Source: Arcticibacter sp041902385 (GTDB lineage: Bacteria > Bacteroidota > Bacteroidia > Sphingobacteriales > Sphingobacteriaceae). From it: a DNA stretch of 64,000 nt. The stretch is from assembly GCF_041902385.1 (NCBI RefSeq), contig NZ_CP169244.1, positions 2,852,001 through 2,916,000 of the forward strand, written 5' to 3'. The translations under genes were made by a program, and so were the position numbers. The notes beneath the pieces are model-generated. The model was not told the origin of the DNA and searched no databases. It saw nothing but the letters and a program-made list of their open reading frames with translations. Below are positions 1 through 9,792 of the stretch, piece after piece; the first letter of the stretch is position 1, and each line of letters opens with the position of its first letter.

Positions 1-1
1 C

Positions 2-2572
2 GCTAATCTAAGTTCTGGGAAAGGGCTTATTTGGGATTCCGGAAAGATCGTTTCTTCGTCTTCTGTACAGGTGAGCTATAATGGCCCTGTGCTCGTTCCT
101 GCTAAAACATACTACTGGGAGGTCCGTGTATGGGACGCTCAGGGAAGGGTGTCCCCCTGGAGCAAGCCCGCTTCCTGGCAGTCGGGTCTGTTCTCGGCGG
201 CTGACTGGAAAGGAGCACAGTGGATTGCGTACGAAAAGTTACCAGAGAACGAGAGGATAGTTCCGGCACAACACGGCAAAGGAGATAAGACGCTGAAGCC
301 GGTAAACAATGTTCTTCCGCTCCTGCGGAAAAGCTTTTATGTGAAGTCGCCCCTGAAGCGGGCCACAGCCTTTATCTCAGGCCTCGGACAATTTGAAATG
401 AGCGTCAATGGTAAAAAGGCAGGGGATCATTTCCTCGATCCTGCCTGGACCAAATATGACAAGGAGGCTGTTTATGTTACTTTCGATGTTACATCTGACC
501 TTAAGCCCGGAAAAAATGCGCTGGGTGTGATGCTCGGCAACGGCTTTTATTTTCAGCCGAGGGACAAACGCTACAGAAAGCTGACTGGTGCTTATGGCTA
601 TCCTAAAATGATCTGCAGGCTGCAACTGGAATACCAGAATGGCGCCATCGAAAATATTGTAAGCAACTCTTCCTGGAGGACTTCATCAGGACCTGTTACA
701 TACAGCAGTATTTACGGTGGGGAAGACTACGACGCCCGCCGGGAGAAAAATGGCTGGTCAACTGCGGACTATAATGATAAGGACTGGAAATCGGTTGTTT
801 TGGTACAAGGTCCTCCCGTTCTTAAATCTCAGATGGCCGACCCTGTGAAGATCTTTGAAAGTTTTGAGCCGGTCCATACAAAAAAGATCAGCGAAGGTGT
901 ATACGTTTTTGACCTTGGCCAGAACGCCTCCGGAATACCAAGCATTGCGGTTCAGGGAAAAAGAGGGGATACCGTTCGCATCATTCCGGCCGAATTATTA
1001 AATGAGGATGGCACGGCAAACCAGAAATCAACAGGTAAGCCCGTCTATTACGATTATGTGTTGAAGGGAGAAGGGGTGGAGTCATGGCAACCCCGCTTTA
1101 CCTATTACGGCTTGCGCTACCTTCAGATCGAGGGAATATCTCTAAAAGAAGAAGGAAGCCGTACAGGACTGGCTACGCTGCAAAGCGTGAGAGGTCTTCA
1201 TATTCGGAATGCTGCAGAGCCGGCTGGGGAATTTGGCTGCTCGAGCGATCTTTTCAACAGAACCTCGAAATTGATCGACTGGGCTATTCGCAGTAATATG
1301 ATGAGCATCTTTACCGACTGCCCCCATCGGGAGCGGCTGGGCTGGCAGGAAGAGGTTCACCTGATGGGGAACTCAATCAGGTACAACTACCAGATTGCAA
1401 ACCTGGGCAAGAAGGTGTTAAATGATATCAAAACCGCTCAGACTCCTGAAGGTCTTATCCCCGCAACTGTGCCAGAATATACAGTAATGGATTTTGCTAA
1501 TGGCGTCTTCCGTGATTCCCCCGAATGGGGAAGTAACGGTGTTATTCTTCCCTGGTACTTATACCAATGGTACGGGGACAGGGACGTTCTTCAGGAGAGT
1601 TACTCCATGATGCAACGCTATGTGAATTATCTGGGCAGTAAGGCTTCCGGTCATATCGTCTCGTATGGTCTGAGCGACTGGTACGACATCGGTCCTGAGC
1701 GGTCTGGCTTTTCACAGATGACACCAATGGGTCTCACCGCTACTGCATACTACTATTACGACCTGACGATTATGCAAAAGGTGGCCGCCCTTCTTGGAAG
1801 GAACCAGGATGCGGAGAAATATCGTGCTCTTGCCTCAGAAGTCCGTAAAGCTTTTAATACGAAGTTCTTCGATAAAGATAAGGTGCAGTACGGTACAGGA
1901 AGTCAGACGTCTAACGCCATGGCGGTATATATGGGCCTTGTGGAGCCGCAATTTAAAGAAGCAGTTGTCAGTAACATTGTAAAAGACATACGCTCACGTA
2001 ACAACAGCCTGACCTCGGGCGACATCGGCTTCCGCTATCTGATCCAGGTCCTTGCGGAGGCTGGCCGTTCTGACGTGATCTTTGACATGAACAGTAATCC
2101 GGAGGTACCGGGCTATGGATATCAGCTTGCAAAAGGAGCTACTGCCCTTACCGAGTCGTGGGTAGCTTCGCCCATCGTGTCAAACAATCACCTGATGCTG
2201 GGCCATATTCTCGAGTGGTTCTACGGTAACATCGCAGGTATTCGCCCTGCAGAAGATGCCATCGCATTTAATCATATTATTATCGCTCCTGAGCCTGTCG
2301 GCAACCTTCGTTCTGCGCAGGGAAAGTATCAGTCGCCGTATGGTCTGATCAGCAGTGAGTGGAAGAAAACAGAGAAGAGCTTTGAACTCAACATAAAGGT
2401 TCCGGGCAATACGAAGGCCACGGTCTGCCTTCCTGCAGGTAATTCCTCTGGCGTGTATCTCGATGATGTTGCTGTAGAGAAACAGCAGGATGTGAAAGTC
2501 CTGGGGCTTGAAAATGGAAAATTAGCTGTAGAGGTAGGGTCGGGAACGTACAGGTTTTTAGTGAATAACTAA
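2..2572 (+). CDS. Alpha-L-rhamnosidase, GH78 (5' end cut by window)
   Basis: Exported exo-acting enzyme expected to release alpha-linked L-rhamnose from plant glycans. The frame is open from base 2, so the signal peptide and some N-terminal sequence lie outside the window; a GTG at 71 is internal. The visible start matches the GH78 N-terminal beta-domain (IWDSGK, then YYWEVRVWD). It is followed by a jelly-roll carbohydrate-binding domain and the (alpha/alpha)6 catalytic barrel. The catalytic region shows DCPHRERLGWQEE near 1315-1355 and TALTESW near 2140-2160, where the family has its acid and base carboxylates. A C-terminal beta-sandwich ends at 2572. It is the first visible gene of a same-strand cluster, 10 bases upstream of the next start. 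The family is confident; the exact substrate is not. Confidence 0.9.
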   Translation, partial: ANLSSGKGLIWDSGKIVSSSSVQVSYNGPVLVPAKTYYWEVRVWDAQGRVSPWSKPASWQSGLFSAADWKGAQWIAYEKLPENERIVPAQHGKGDKTLKPVNNVLPLLRKSFYVKSPLKRATAFISGLGQFEMSVNGKKAGDHFLDPAWTKYDKEAVYVTFDVTSDLKPGKNALGVMLGNGFYFQPRDKRYRKLTGAYGYPKMICRLQLEYQNGAIENIVSNSSWRTSSGPVTYSSIYGGEDYDARREKNGWSTADYNDKDWKSVVLVQGPPVLKSQMADPVKIFESFEPVHTKKISEGVYVFDLGQNASGIPSIAVQGKRGDTVRIIPAELLNEDGTANQKSTGKPVYYDYVLKGEGVESWQPRFTYYGLRYLQIEGISLKEEGSRTGLATLQSVRGLHIRNAAEPAGEFGCSSDLFNRTSKLIDWAIRSNMMSIFTDCPHRERLGWQEEVHLMGNSIRYNYQIANLGKKVLNDIKTAQTPEGLIPATVPEYTVMDFANGVFRDSPEWGSNGVILPWYLYQWYGDRDVLQESYSMMQRYVNYLGSKASGHIVSYGLSDWYDIGPERSGFSQMTPMGLTATAYYYYDLTIMQKVAALLGRNQDAEKYRALASEVRKAFNTKFFDKDKVQYGTGSQTSNAMAVYMGLVEPQFKEAVVSNIVKDIRSRNNSLTSGDIGFRYLIQVLAEAGRSDVIFDMNSNPEVPGYGYQLAKGATALTESWVASPIVSNNHLMLGHILEWFYGNIAGIRPAEDAIAFNHIIIAPEPVGNLRSAQGKYQSPYGLISSEWKKTEKSFELNIKVPGNTKATVCLPAGNSSGVYLDDVAVEKQQDVKVLGLENGKLAVEVGSGTYRFLVNN

Positions 2573-2582
2573 TTTAAAATTG

Positions 2583-3701
2583 ATGAAACTCCTAAGTTCT
2601 ATATCAGTGGTACTGCTGCTGGCAGGCATCTCAGTTAAAGCTCAGAATGCAGGAAAGCAGGTGCCACAGGAAGTGATGGAGAAGGTTTATAACGAAGTAA
2701 AGACTCCTCACAAATACGGGCTTGTTGTCGTGCCCTCTGACAATTCGAAAAAGATGGATTGTCCTACGATCTTTCGAAAGGGGAAAGAGTGGTTCATGAC
2801 CTATGTTATCTTCGATGGGAGAGGATATGAAACCTGGCTGTCGAAAAGCAGCGACCTGCTTCATTGGAAGACGGAGGGCAGACTGATGTCCTTTGGTGAC
2901 AGTACAGAATGGGATGGAAGCCAGCGGGCCGGATATCCTGCGCTGGCGGATACCAAATGGGGAGGCAGTTATGAACTGCAAAAATATAAGGGGAAATATT
3001 GGATGTCTTATTTTGGGGGTTCAGCCAAGGGCTATGAAGCCGGCGACTTGGGTATTAGTATGGCTTATACTACCGGTGATCCTTCCAAACCACATGAGTG
3101 GACACGTTTTCCTAAACCCATCTTTACATCTCAGGATGCTGACGTCCGCTGGTGGGAAAACAGGAAGATCTTCAAAAGCAGTGTGATCCGTGATGAGCAG
3201 AAGCTCACGGGACACTCCTTTGTTATGTATTATAACGCTAATGGCGATTCTGCGAAGAATAATATTAAGACCAGATGGTTCGAACGGATCGGAATGGCGG
3301 TTTCCGACGATATGGAGCACTGGAAGCGTTTCAACGCAGACCCGGTTATGCACCATCCTGTTGGTATTACCGGTGATGCCGTCATACAGAAGATGAACGA
3401 TGTTTGGGTGATGTTCTATTTTGGTGCATTCTGGCAGGATCGTAAAGGCGCCTTTAATCGTTTTGCCTGCTCTTATGATCTCGTGAACTGGACGGACTGG
3501 AACGGCAACAACCTGATCGAGCCGTCCGAGCCGTATGATAATCTTTATGCACACAAATCTTACGTGGTTAAACATAAGGGTGTTGTCTACCATTTCTATT
3601 GCGCCGTCAATAAGAAAGACCAGAGGGGAATTGCGGTGGCGACTTCAAAAGATATGGGCAAAAGCACGGTCTCTTTTGTCGACGATAAAAAGGTAAACTA
3701 G
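2583..3701 (+). CDS. Five-bladed beta-propeller glycosidase (GH43-like), exported
   Basis: About 372 residues with a signal peptide (MKLLSSISVVLLLAGISVKAQ) ending in the usual AQ cleavage site. The rest shows repeated propeller blades: DCPTIFRKGKEWFMTYV, a W-L-S-K-S-x-D-L-x-H-W blade, GKYWMSYFGG, GIAVATSKDMG. This layout is typical of the GH43/GH117/GH130 propeller clans that act on arabinose, galactose or xylose linkages. I cannot assign the family number or catalytic residues with certainty. The start at ATG 2583 is preferred over a TTG at 2580. It lies between a GH78 and a GH2 gene, so it probably acts on a side-chain sugar of the same glycan. Confidence 0.7.
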   Translation: MKLLSSISVVLLLAGISVKAQNAGKQVPQEVMEKVYNEVKTPHKYGLVVVPSDNSKKMDCPTIFRKGKEWFMTYVIFDGRGYETWLSKSSDLLHWKTEGRLMSFGDSTEWDGSQRAGYPALADTKWGGSYELQKYKGKYWMSYFGGSAKGYEAGDLGISMAYTTGDPSKPHEWTRFPKPIFTSQDADVRWWENRKIFKSSVIRDEQKLTGHSFVMYYNANGDSAKNNIKTRWFERIGMAVSDDMEHWKRFNADPVMHHPVGITGDAVIQKMNDVWVMFYFGAFWQDRKGAFNRFACSYDLVNWTDWNGNNLIEPSEPYDNLYAHKSYVVKHKGVVYHFYCAVNKKDQRGIAVATSKDMGKSTVSFVDDKKVN

Positions 3702-3724
3702 GGGATCAAGCTGTGTGACCAGAC

Positions 3725-6135
3725 ATGAATAAATTACGGTATATATCCATATTATTTCTGATAGTGCCCTTTTGGGCATTCGCGCAAAAAAACTGCGGTC
3801 GCGGGAGTTGTTCAATAACAATTGGCGTTTTTTTGCCGGCGATGCACCTTCCGCATCTGCTGCAAATTACAAAGATGCATGGTGGCGCCATTTAGATCTT
3901 CCTCACGACTGGAGCATAGAGGGGGACTTCAGCAGTTTTAATCCGGCGAAACCTGAAGGCGGCGCTCTGCCTACCGGTATCGCCTGGTACAGGAAAACGT
4001 TCATTGTGCCATCCTCCTCCCGCGACAAGCGGGTTTCCATCACTTTTGATGGAGTATACCAGAACAGCGAAGTCTGGATAAACGGGAAGTATCTGGGCAA
4101 GAGACCTAACGGATATATTACCTTTAGCTACGATCTCACACCGCATTTGAACTGGGGAAAATGGAATACTATTGCCGTTAAGGTAGATAACTCCGCACAG
4201 CCAAATTCTCGTTGGTACTCCGGCTCGGGTATCTATAGGAATGTATGGCTCGAAACAAAGGGGAAGACGTCTTTAAATGAGAAAGAACTGTTCGTTTCAA
4301 GCAGCGACGTGACCGCAACCTCTGCTAAGGTGAATGTTGCCGTTCCCGTTGTAGCAGGCTCCGGAGATTTCAAAGAGGCCCGGGTAAGGACCAGGATTGT
4401 GGATCAGGACGGAAAGGTTGTAGCTCAAACTGATGCACCAGTGACGGGAAGCGGGAATAAGCTGGAGGCGTTACTCGCCGTTAACGTGTCGAAGCCCCGG
4501 CTTTGGTCGGTAGAAAGGCCTTATCTCTATGAGGTCGTTACAGAGCTTTATGACGGCGGAAAGCTGATTGACCGCTGCTCAACACCTTTTGGTATTCGTT
4601 ATTTTAACTTCGACGCTAAAACAGGCTTTAGTCTGAATGGCAAACCTCTTAAGATCCTCGGTGTGTGTAATCACCACGATCTCGGCGCTCTCGGTGCTGC
4701 CGTGAACGTAAGGGCGATAGAGCGTCAGCTGCAGCTGCTCAAGACTATGGGATGTAACGGAATTCGTACCGCTCATAATCCCCCGGCTCCCGAGCTGCTC
4801 GAGCTCTGCGACAGAATGGGCTTCATCGTGATGGATGAAACCTTTGATATGTGGAAGAAGAAGAAGAACTCGAAAGACTATCATCTTGATTTCCCTCAAT
4901 GGTATAAGAAAGATCTCGAAGATCATATCAAAAGAGACAGAAACCATCCTTCCGTTTTCATGTGGAGCATCGGTAACGAGATTCGTGAGCAGTTTGATTC
5001 AACAGGTATTGCTATTACACGCGAGTTGACTTCTATCGTAAAAAGCCTGGATAAAACGCGTCCGGTTACCTCGGCTCTGACCGAAATGGAGCCTGAAAAG
5101 AACTTTTTATACAAGGCTGGAGCACTCGATCTTCTTGGATTTAATTATAATCACGCTAAATACGACAGCCTGCCGCTTCGGTTTAAAGATCAGAAGTTCA
5201 TTGCCTCTGAAACTACCTCGGCGCTGGCTACCCGGGGGCATTATGATATGCCCTCCGACAGTATAAGGAGGTGGCCGAAAGACGGCAAAACGAAGCTGAC
5301 GAGCGGGAATAGTGACTTCACTGTGTCTTCATATGACAATGTATCAGCCTATTGGGGATCTACTCATGAAGAGACCTGGAAGACTGTGAAGAAGCTTGAC
5401 TTCATTGCCGGTATGTACATCTGGACGGGGTTTGACTATCTGGGAGAGCCAATTCCTTACCCCTGGCCCGCAAGAAGCTCTTATTTTGGCATTTTTGATC
5501 TTGCTGGTTTTCCTAAGGATGCTTACTACCTCTATAAGAGCGAATGGACTAACGAGGCGGTCCTGCATGTTCTCCCTCACTGGAACTGGCAGGCAGGAAG
5601 AACTGTAGACGTGTGGGTGTATTACAACAACGCCGATGAAGTGGAGTTGTTCCTGAATAACAAGTCGCTGGGTGTAAAAAGAAAACAGGGAAATGATGTC
5701 CATGTCTCCTGGCAAGTGCAGTATGAGCCTGGTGTACTAAAGGCGGTTTCGCGCAGGAACGGCCAGGATGTTCTCGTACGGGAAGTGAAAACGGCCGGCG
5801 CCCCCGCAAGGATAGAGCTTATTGCCGACAGAAGAGAATTGAAAGCCGACGGCTGCGATCTGTCTTTTGTCACGGTAAGGGTACTCGACAAGGACGGCAA
5901 CCTCGTTCCTGATGCAGACAATCTCGTTAACTTCAGCGTTACCGGTAAGGGGAAGATAGCAGGAGTAGACAACGGCTATCAGGCCAGCATGGAACCTTTC
6001 AAAGCTAATCACAGGAAGGCCTACAACGGTCTTTGTCTGGCCATTATTCAGGCAACTGAAAAAGGCGGGAAGATTAGGCTGGAAGCAAATTCGCCGGGAC
6101 TAGCGCCAGCCCGTGTAGTTTTAAGATCGAAGTAA
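3725..6135 (+). CDS. GH2 beta-galactosidase-like enzyme, apparent frameshift in signal peptide
   Basis: Repaired product is 803 residues. Order: signal peptide (MNKLRYISILFLIVPFWAFA), GH2 sugar-binding jelly roll, Ig-like domain, TIM barrel, DUF4982-like domain, C-terminal GH2 domain. The acid/base Glu lies in SIGNEI (about residue 419) and the likely nucleophile Glu in FIASETTS (about residue 496). The ATG at 3725 with its signal peptide is out of frame with the enzyme. The break is at a run of seven A at 3786-3792; eight A would join the two frames exactly at the signal-peptide cleavage site. Without the repair, a start such as TTG 3772 would give a protein with no export signal. The stop is 1 base before the regulator start at 6137. 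Substrate could be beta-galactoside, glucuronide or mannoside. Confidence 0.8.
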
Positions 6136-6136
6136 A

Positions 6137-7168
6137 ATGAGCAGCGCTGGTATTTTGGACAGTATAAGGGTAGATAGTTATTCTGCTACACCGAAGTATT
6201 TGCAGCTGGCTAACAGTATCCTTCGGGCAATCGAGTCAGGCGAGCTGAAGAGAAACATTCGTCTTCCCTCGCTAAACGAGCTTACCTGCTATCTGGAAAT
6301 CTCTAAAGAGACCGCAGAAAAAGGATACAGATACCTCCAGGAGCTCGGCGTACTGAATAGCATTCCGGGAAAGGGGCATTATGTGGCTGATGCGGGCATA
6401 AAAAGCGATCAAAGGATCCTTCTGCTGCTGAATAAGCTCAGCGCGGAGAAGAAATTGTTCTATGATTCATTTACCGAGCATATCGACGCAACTGTTCCTA
6501 TCGATTTTTATGTCTACAATAACGACTTTTCTCTTTTTAAGAAGCTGATCAGTAACAGAAAGACGTACTATTCGCACTACGTGATCATGCCTCACTTTAT
6601 CGGGCACGCTGACGAAGCCGGGAAGGTGATTAGTACCCTGCCGGCGGATAAGCTCATCGTCCTCGACCGCCGACTGGATGGACTCACGCAGCGTTCTGCA
6701 TGTATTTACGAGGATTTCAGGGAAGATATCTATTCAGGCCTGGAGAAAACAGCAGACCGGATGCGTAAATACGAGTTGCTCAACCTGGTGTTTCCTGTGC
6801 AGAGTTATTTTTCAAGGAGCATTGTAGACGGATTTAGAAAGTATTGCTCCCAGTATGGCTTTAAAGGCCAGATATTAAATAAGCTGGATAGTATCAGTAT
6901 GAACAGGGGAGAGGTATACATCTGCCTCACTGAAGGGGATCTCGTGACCCTTATTGAGAAGCTGGAGCGCTCAGGTCTTCGCGCAGGCGAAGACGTAGGT
7001 ATTATTTCCTACAACGAAACCCCTCTGAAGAAGTATATTTTAAACGGCATTACTACTATATCTACAAATTACAGAGAAATGGGAAGGCTGGCGGCCGATA
7101 TGATCACGCGGAACTACCGGGCCCATGTGGCGCTTCCCTTTCATGTGGTTTTACGAAAGTCTCTTTAG
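6137..7168 (+). CDS. GntR-type winged-helix regulator with LacI-like sensor domain
   Basis: Cytoplasmic transcription factor of 343 residues. Residues about 1-75 form a GntR winged helix-turn-helix: LANSILRAIESGELK, LPSLNELTCYLEISKETAEK, YRYLQELGVLNSIPGKGHYV. The remainder resembles a periplasmic-binding-protein (LacI/GalR) sensor fold, ending with DVGIISYNETPLKKYILNGITTIS and GRLAADMI, the usual ligand-binding C-terminal lobe. It begins 1 base after the GH2 stop and is followed 16 bases later by a beta-helix enzyme, so it is co-transcribed with the CAZymes. The simplest reading is that it controls this operon in response to a released sugar. The ligand and the direction of control cannot be read from sequence. 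Confidence 0.88.
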   Translation: MSSAGILDSIRVDSYSATPKYLQLANSILRAIESGELKRNIRLPSLNELTCYLEISKETAEKGYRYLQELGVLNSIPGKGHYVADAGIKSDQRILLLLNKLSAEKKLFYDSFTEHIDATVPIDFYVYNNDFSLFKKLISNRKTYYSHYVIMPHFIGHADEAGKVISTLPADKLIVLDRRLDGLTQRSACIYEDFREDIYSGLEKTADRMRKYELLNLVFPVQSYFSRSIVDGFRKYCSQYGFKGQILNKLDSISMNRGEVYICLTEGDLVTLIEKLERSGLRAGEDVGIISYNETPLKKYILNGITTISTNYREMGRLAADMITRNYRAHVALPFHVVLRKSL

Positions 7169-7184
7169 TGCGTTAATTTAAATC

Positions 7185-9742
7185 ATGAACACACCGCTTC
7201 GTCTTATTGTATTGATTAATTTTCTGCTCTTGTTAGTCGTGTCACCGGTATTGACAAAAGCTGCAGATATATGGGTGGCTGTCAAGGGTTCTGATAAGAA
7301 TCAGGGGACTAAGGAACAGCCTTTGGCGAGTGTCCATGCCGCGCTGAGAAAGGCCCGGGAACTGCGCCGGTTAAATGACCCCTCAGTTAGCCGGGGAGTT
7401 CAAATCATAGTGCGGGATGGAGTTTATCACTTCTCCGAACCGCTTTTTGTACGTCCTGAAGACTCAGGCACCGCTGCGGCGCCCACTGTTGTAGAGGCAG
7501 CGCCCGGAGAGCATCCTGTATTCTCCGGAGGAATTGAACTTAATGGGTGGAGAAAAGCAACAGAGCAAATTGCGGGATTACCGGCTGGAGCAAAGGGAAA
7601 TATATGGGTAGCTGATGCTCCGGGCATAGCAGGAGAGCTGCTCAACTTCCGCCAGCTCTGGGTAAATGGCAGGAAAGCGGTGAGGGCCAGGAACACTTCT
7701 GCTATGGACAGGATCGTTTCCTGGGATCGCGCTTCTGAGACCTGTGTAGTGCCTGTCGCTGCAGTGAAGGATGCGAAAGGAGGAGAAGGCCTTGAAATGT
7801 TCATCCACCAGTGGTGGGCTATTGCGATCCTGCGCGTAAAAAGCGTGGAAAAGCAGGGCAATAACGTAAGGCTCAGTTTTTATCAGCCTGAAAGCCACAT
7901 TCAGTCGGAACACCCCTGGCCGGCGCCCTGGATCTCTGAAAAGACGGGAAATTCAGCTTTTTACCTTAGCAATGCCATTCAGTTCCTGGATGAACCGGGC
8001 GAGTGGTATCTCGACAGAAAAAATCGTAAAGTGTACTACTGGCCTTTGAAGGGGAGGACCTCGGCAGGGCGAACGTTACGATTCCGCATCTGGAAACCCT
8101 GGTCAGGATGGAAGGCACAATAGACAAACCTCTTTCATACTTTGGTTTTAAAGGTATCGCGTTCCAGCATGCCGGCTGGCTCAGGCCATCCAAACAGGGG
8201 CACGTCCCTTTACAGGCGGGGCTATTTTTACTTGACGCTTATAAGTTAAAAGTACCAGGAACGCCGGAGAAGAAATCTCTGGAGAATCAGGGCTGGACAG
8301 GACGGCCTGCAGCAGCAGTTGAAGCGATGTTCACTGCTCATACCACGTTTGAAAGCTGCCGGTTTGAACACCTTGCCTCTACCGGGCTTGATTATAAGCG
8401 GGGAAATAGCAATGATACGATTGAGGGGAACCTATTTAAAGATGTTGGCGGATCGGCAATCCTCACAGGCGTTTTCTCTGATGATCAGGTAGAAGCTCAT
8501 CTGTCTTATAATCCAGCTGACCTTCGTGAAGTCTCATCTAACACGACGATAAGGAACAACCTGGTCACTGATGTAACAAATGAGGACTGGGGAGCTGTGG
8601 GTATCGGTGCGGGCTTTGTAAGGGGAATAACGATAGAACATAACGACATTAGTGAGGTTTCCTACTCGGGAATATCCCTTGGCTGGGGCTGGACCAAAGA
8701 GATCAACGTGATGAGGAACAACCTGATCAGGGCAAATAAGATCTATCGCTATGCCCGCAACATGTACGACGTGGCAGGAATTTATACCCTTTCCGCACAA
8801 CCCGGTTCCGAGATTTCCGAAAACTATATTGACAGCATTTACAAGGCGCCCTACTCGCATGACCCTCACCACTGGTTTTACCTCTACGAAGATGAGGGCT
8901 CGTCCTTCTTCACAGTAAGGGATAACTGGTGCCCCGCCGGCAAGTTCTTACAGAATGCGAATGGGCCGGGGAATGTGTGGACGAACAACGGTCCGCAGGT
9001 CGCTGACAGCATCCGGTCTGCTGCCGGTTTGCAGGATAAATATAAGGCTCTCCTGGCATTTCGTGCAGGTCCCTCCGGTTCCGTGAATTCGGTCTACGAG
9101 CACGTTGAAGGTATGGGAGCGAAGCCAATGGCAATAGAGGTGGTCAGTTCCACAGGAAGGCCGCTGGACCGGGAGAGGGTAAGATCTATATGCCGGCAGC
9201 ACGGAATTGCTTCCACTTCTGTATTTGAATGGAATAACCGCATCGTCATTTTTGATGACTTTCTGAACGAGGCGGAGAAGATACGAAAAAAGCTCGCCGA
9301 CGCATTTCCAAAGGCGGAGGTGAATGTATATAACGAGCCGTTCTATACCTTCTCGCTTAAGAAAAGCTGCCCCTCTGCCGGTGTTGCTGCAGAATGGGAT
9401 CACGCAGTGCTGATAGCCGATCTGGTTAATGACACGAAATTGCAGAAGGAATATATGGACCTTCATGTCTCTCAGTTTGCAAAGTGGCCGGAGGTGACAA
9501 AGGGCTTTTGCAATGCGCAATTTCAACAGGTTCTGGTATTCCGAAATAACCGGCAACTCTTGCTGGTGCTGAGCGTACCCAGGGGCAAATCGCTGGATCA
9601 GTTAAACCAGCTTACTGTGAAAGGGAATCCGCGCGCAGCGGAGTGGAACGAGCTGATGAAGAAATACCAGCAACCTGTAGCAGGAGCTACGGGGACTGAT
9701 ACCTGGGTCAGGTTTGAACCTATCGATCATAAGGGGGATTAA
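7185..9742 (+). CDS. Right-handed beta-helix glycosidase, GH141-like, apparent frameshift
   Basis: Repaired product is 852 residues. It starts with a signal peptide (MNTPLRLIVLINFLLLLVVS), then a segment typical of exported beta-helix enzymes (VAVKGSDKNQGTKEQPLASV, an IIVRDGVYHFSEPL strand, FRQLWVNGRKAVRARN). Parallel beta-helix coils follow (TTIRNNLVTDV, ITIEHNDISEVSYSGISLGW). The overall plan matches GH141, whose characterised member acts on 2-O-methyl-L-fucose in rhamnogalacturonan-II, but a related lyase family is possible. Frames change at a run of four G at 8051-8054. Five G would read W-P-L-K-G-E-D-L-G-R-A-N-V-T-I-P and join the two halves. The first frame otherwise stops near 8123. 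Confidence 0.68.
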
Positions 9743-9792
9743 AACAAGAACGCCATTATATAACGCCTCTTCACAGGGCCAATTATTTGTAT

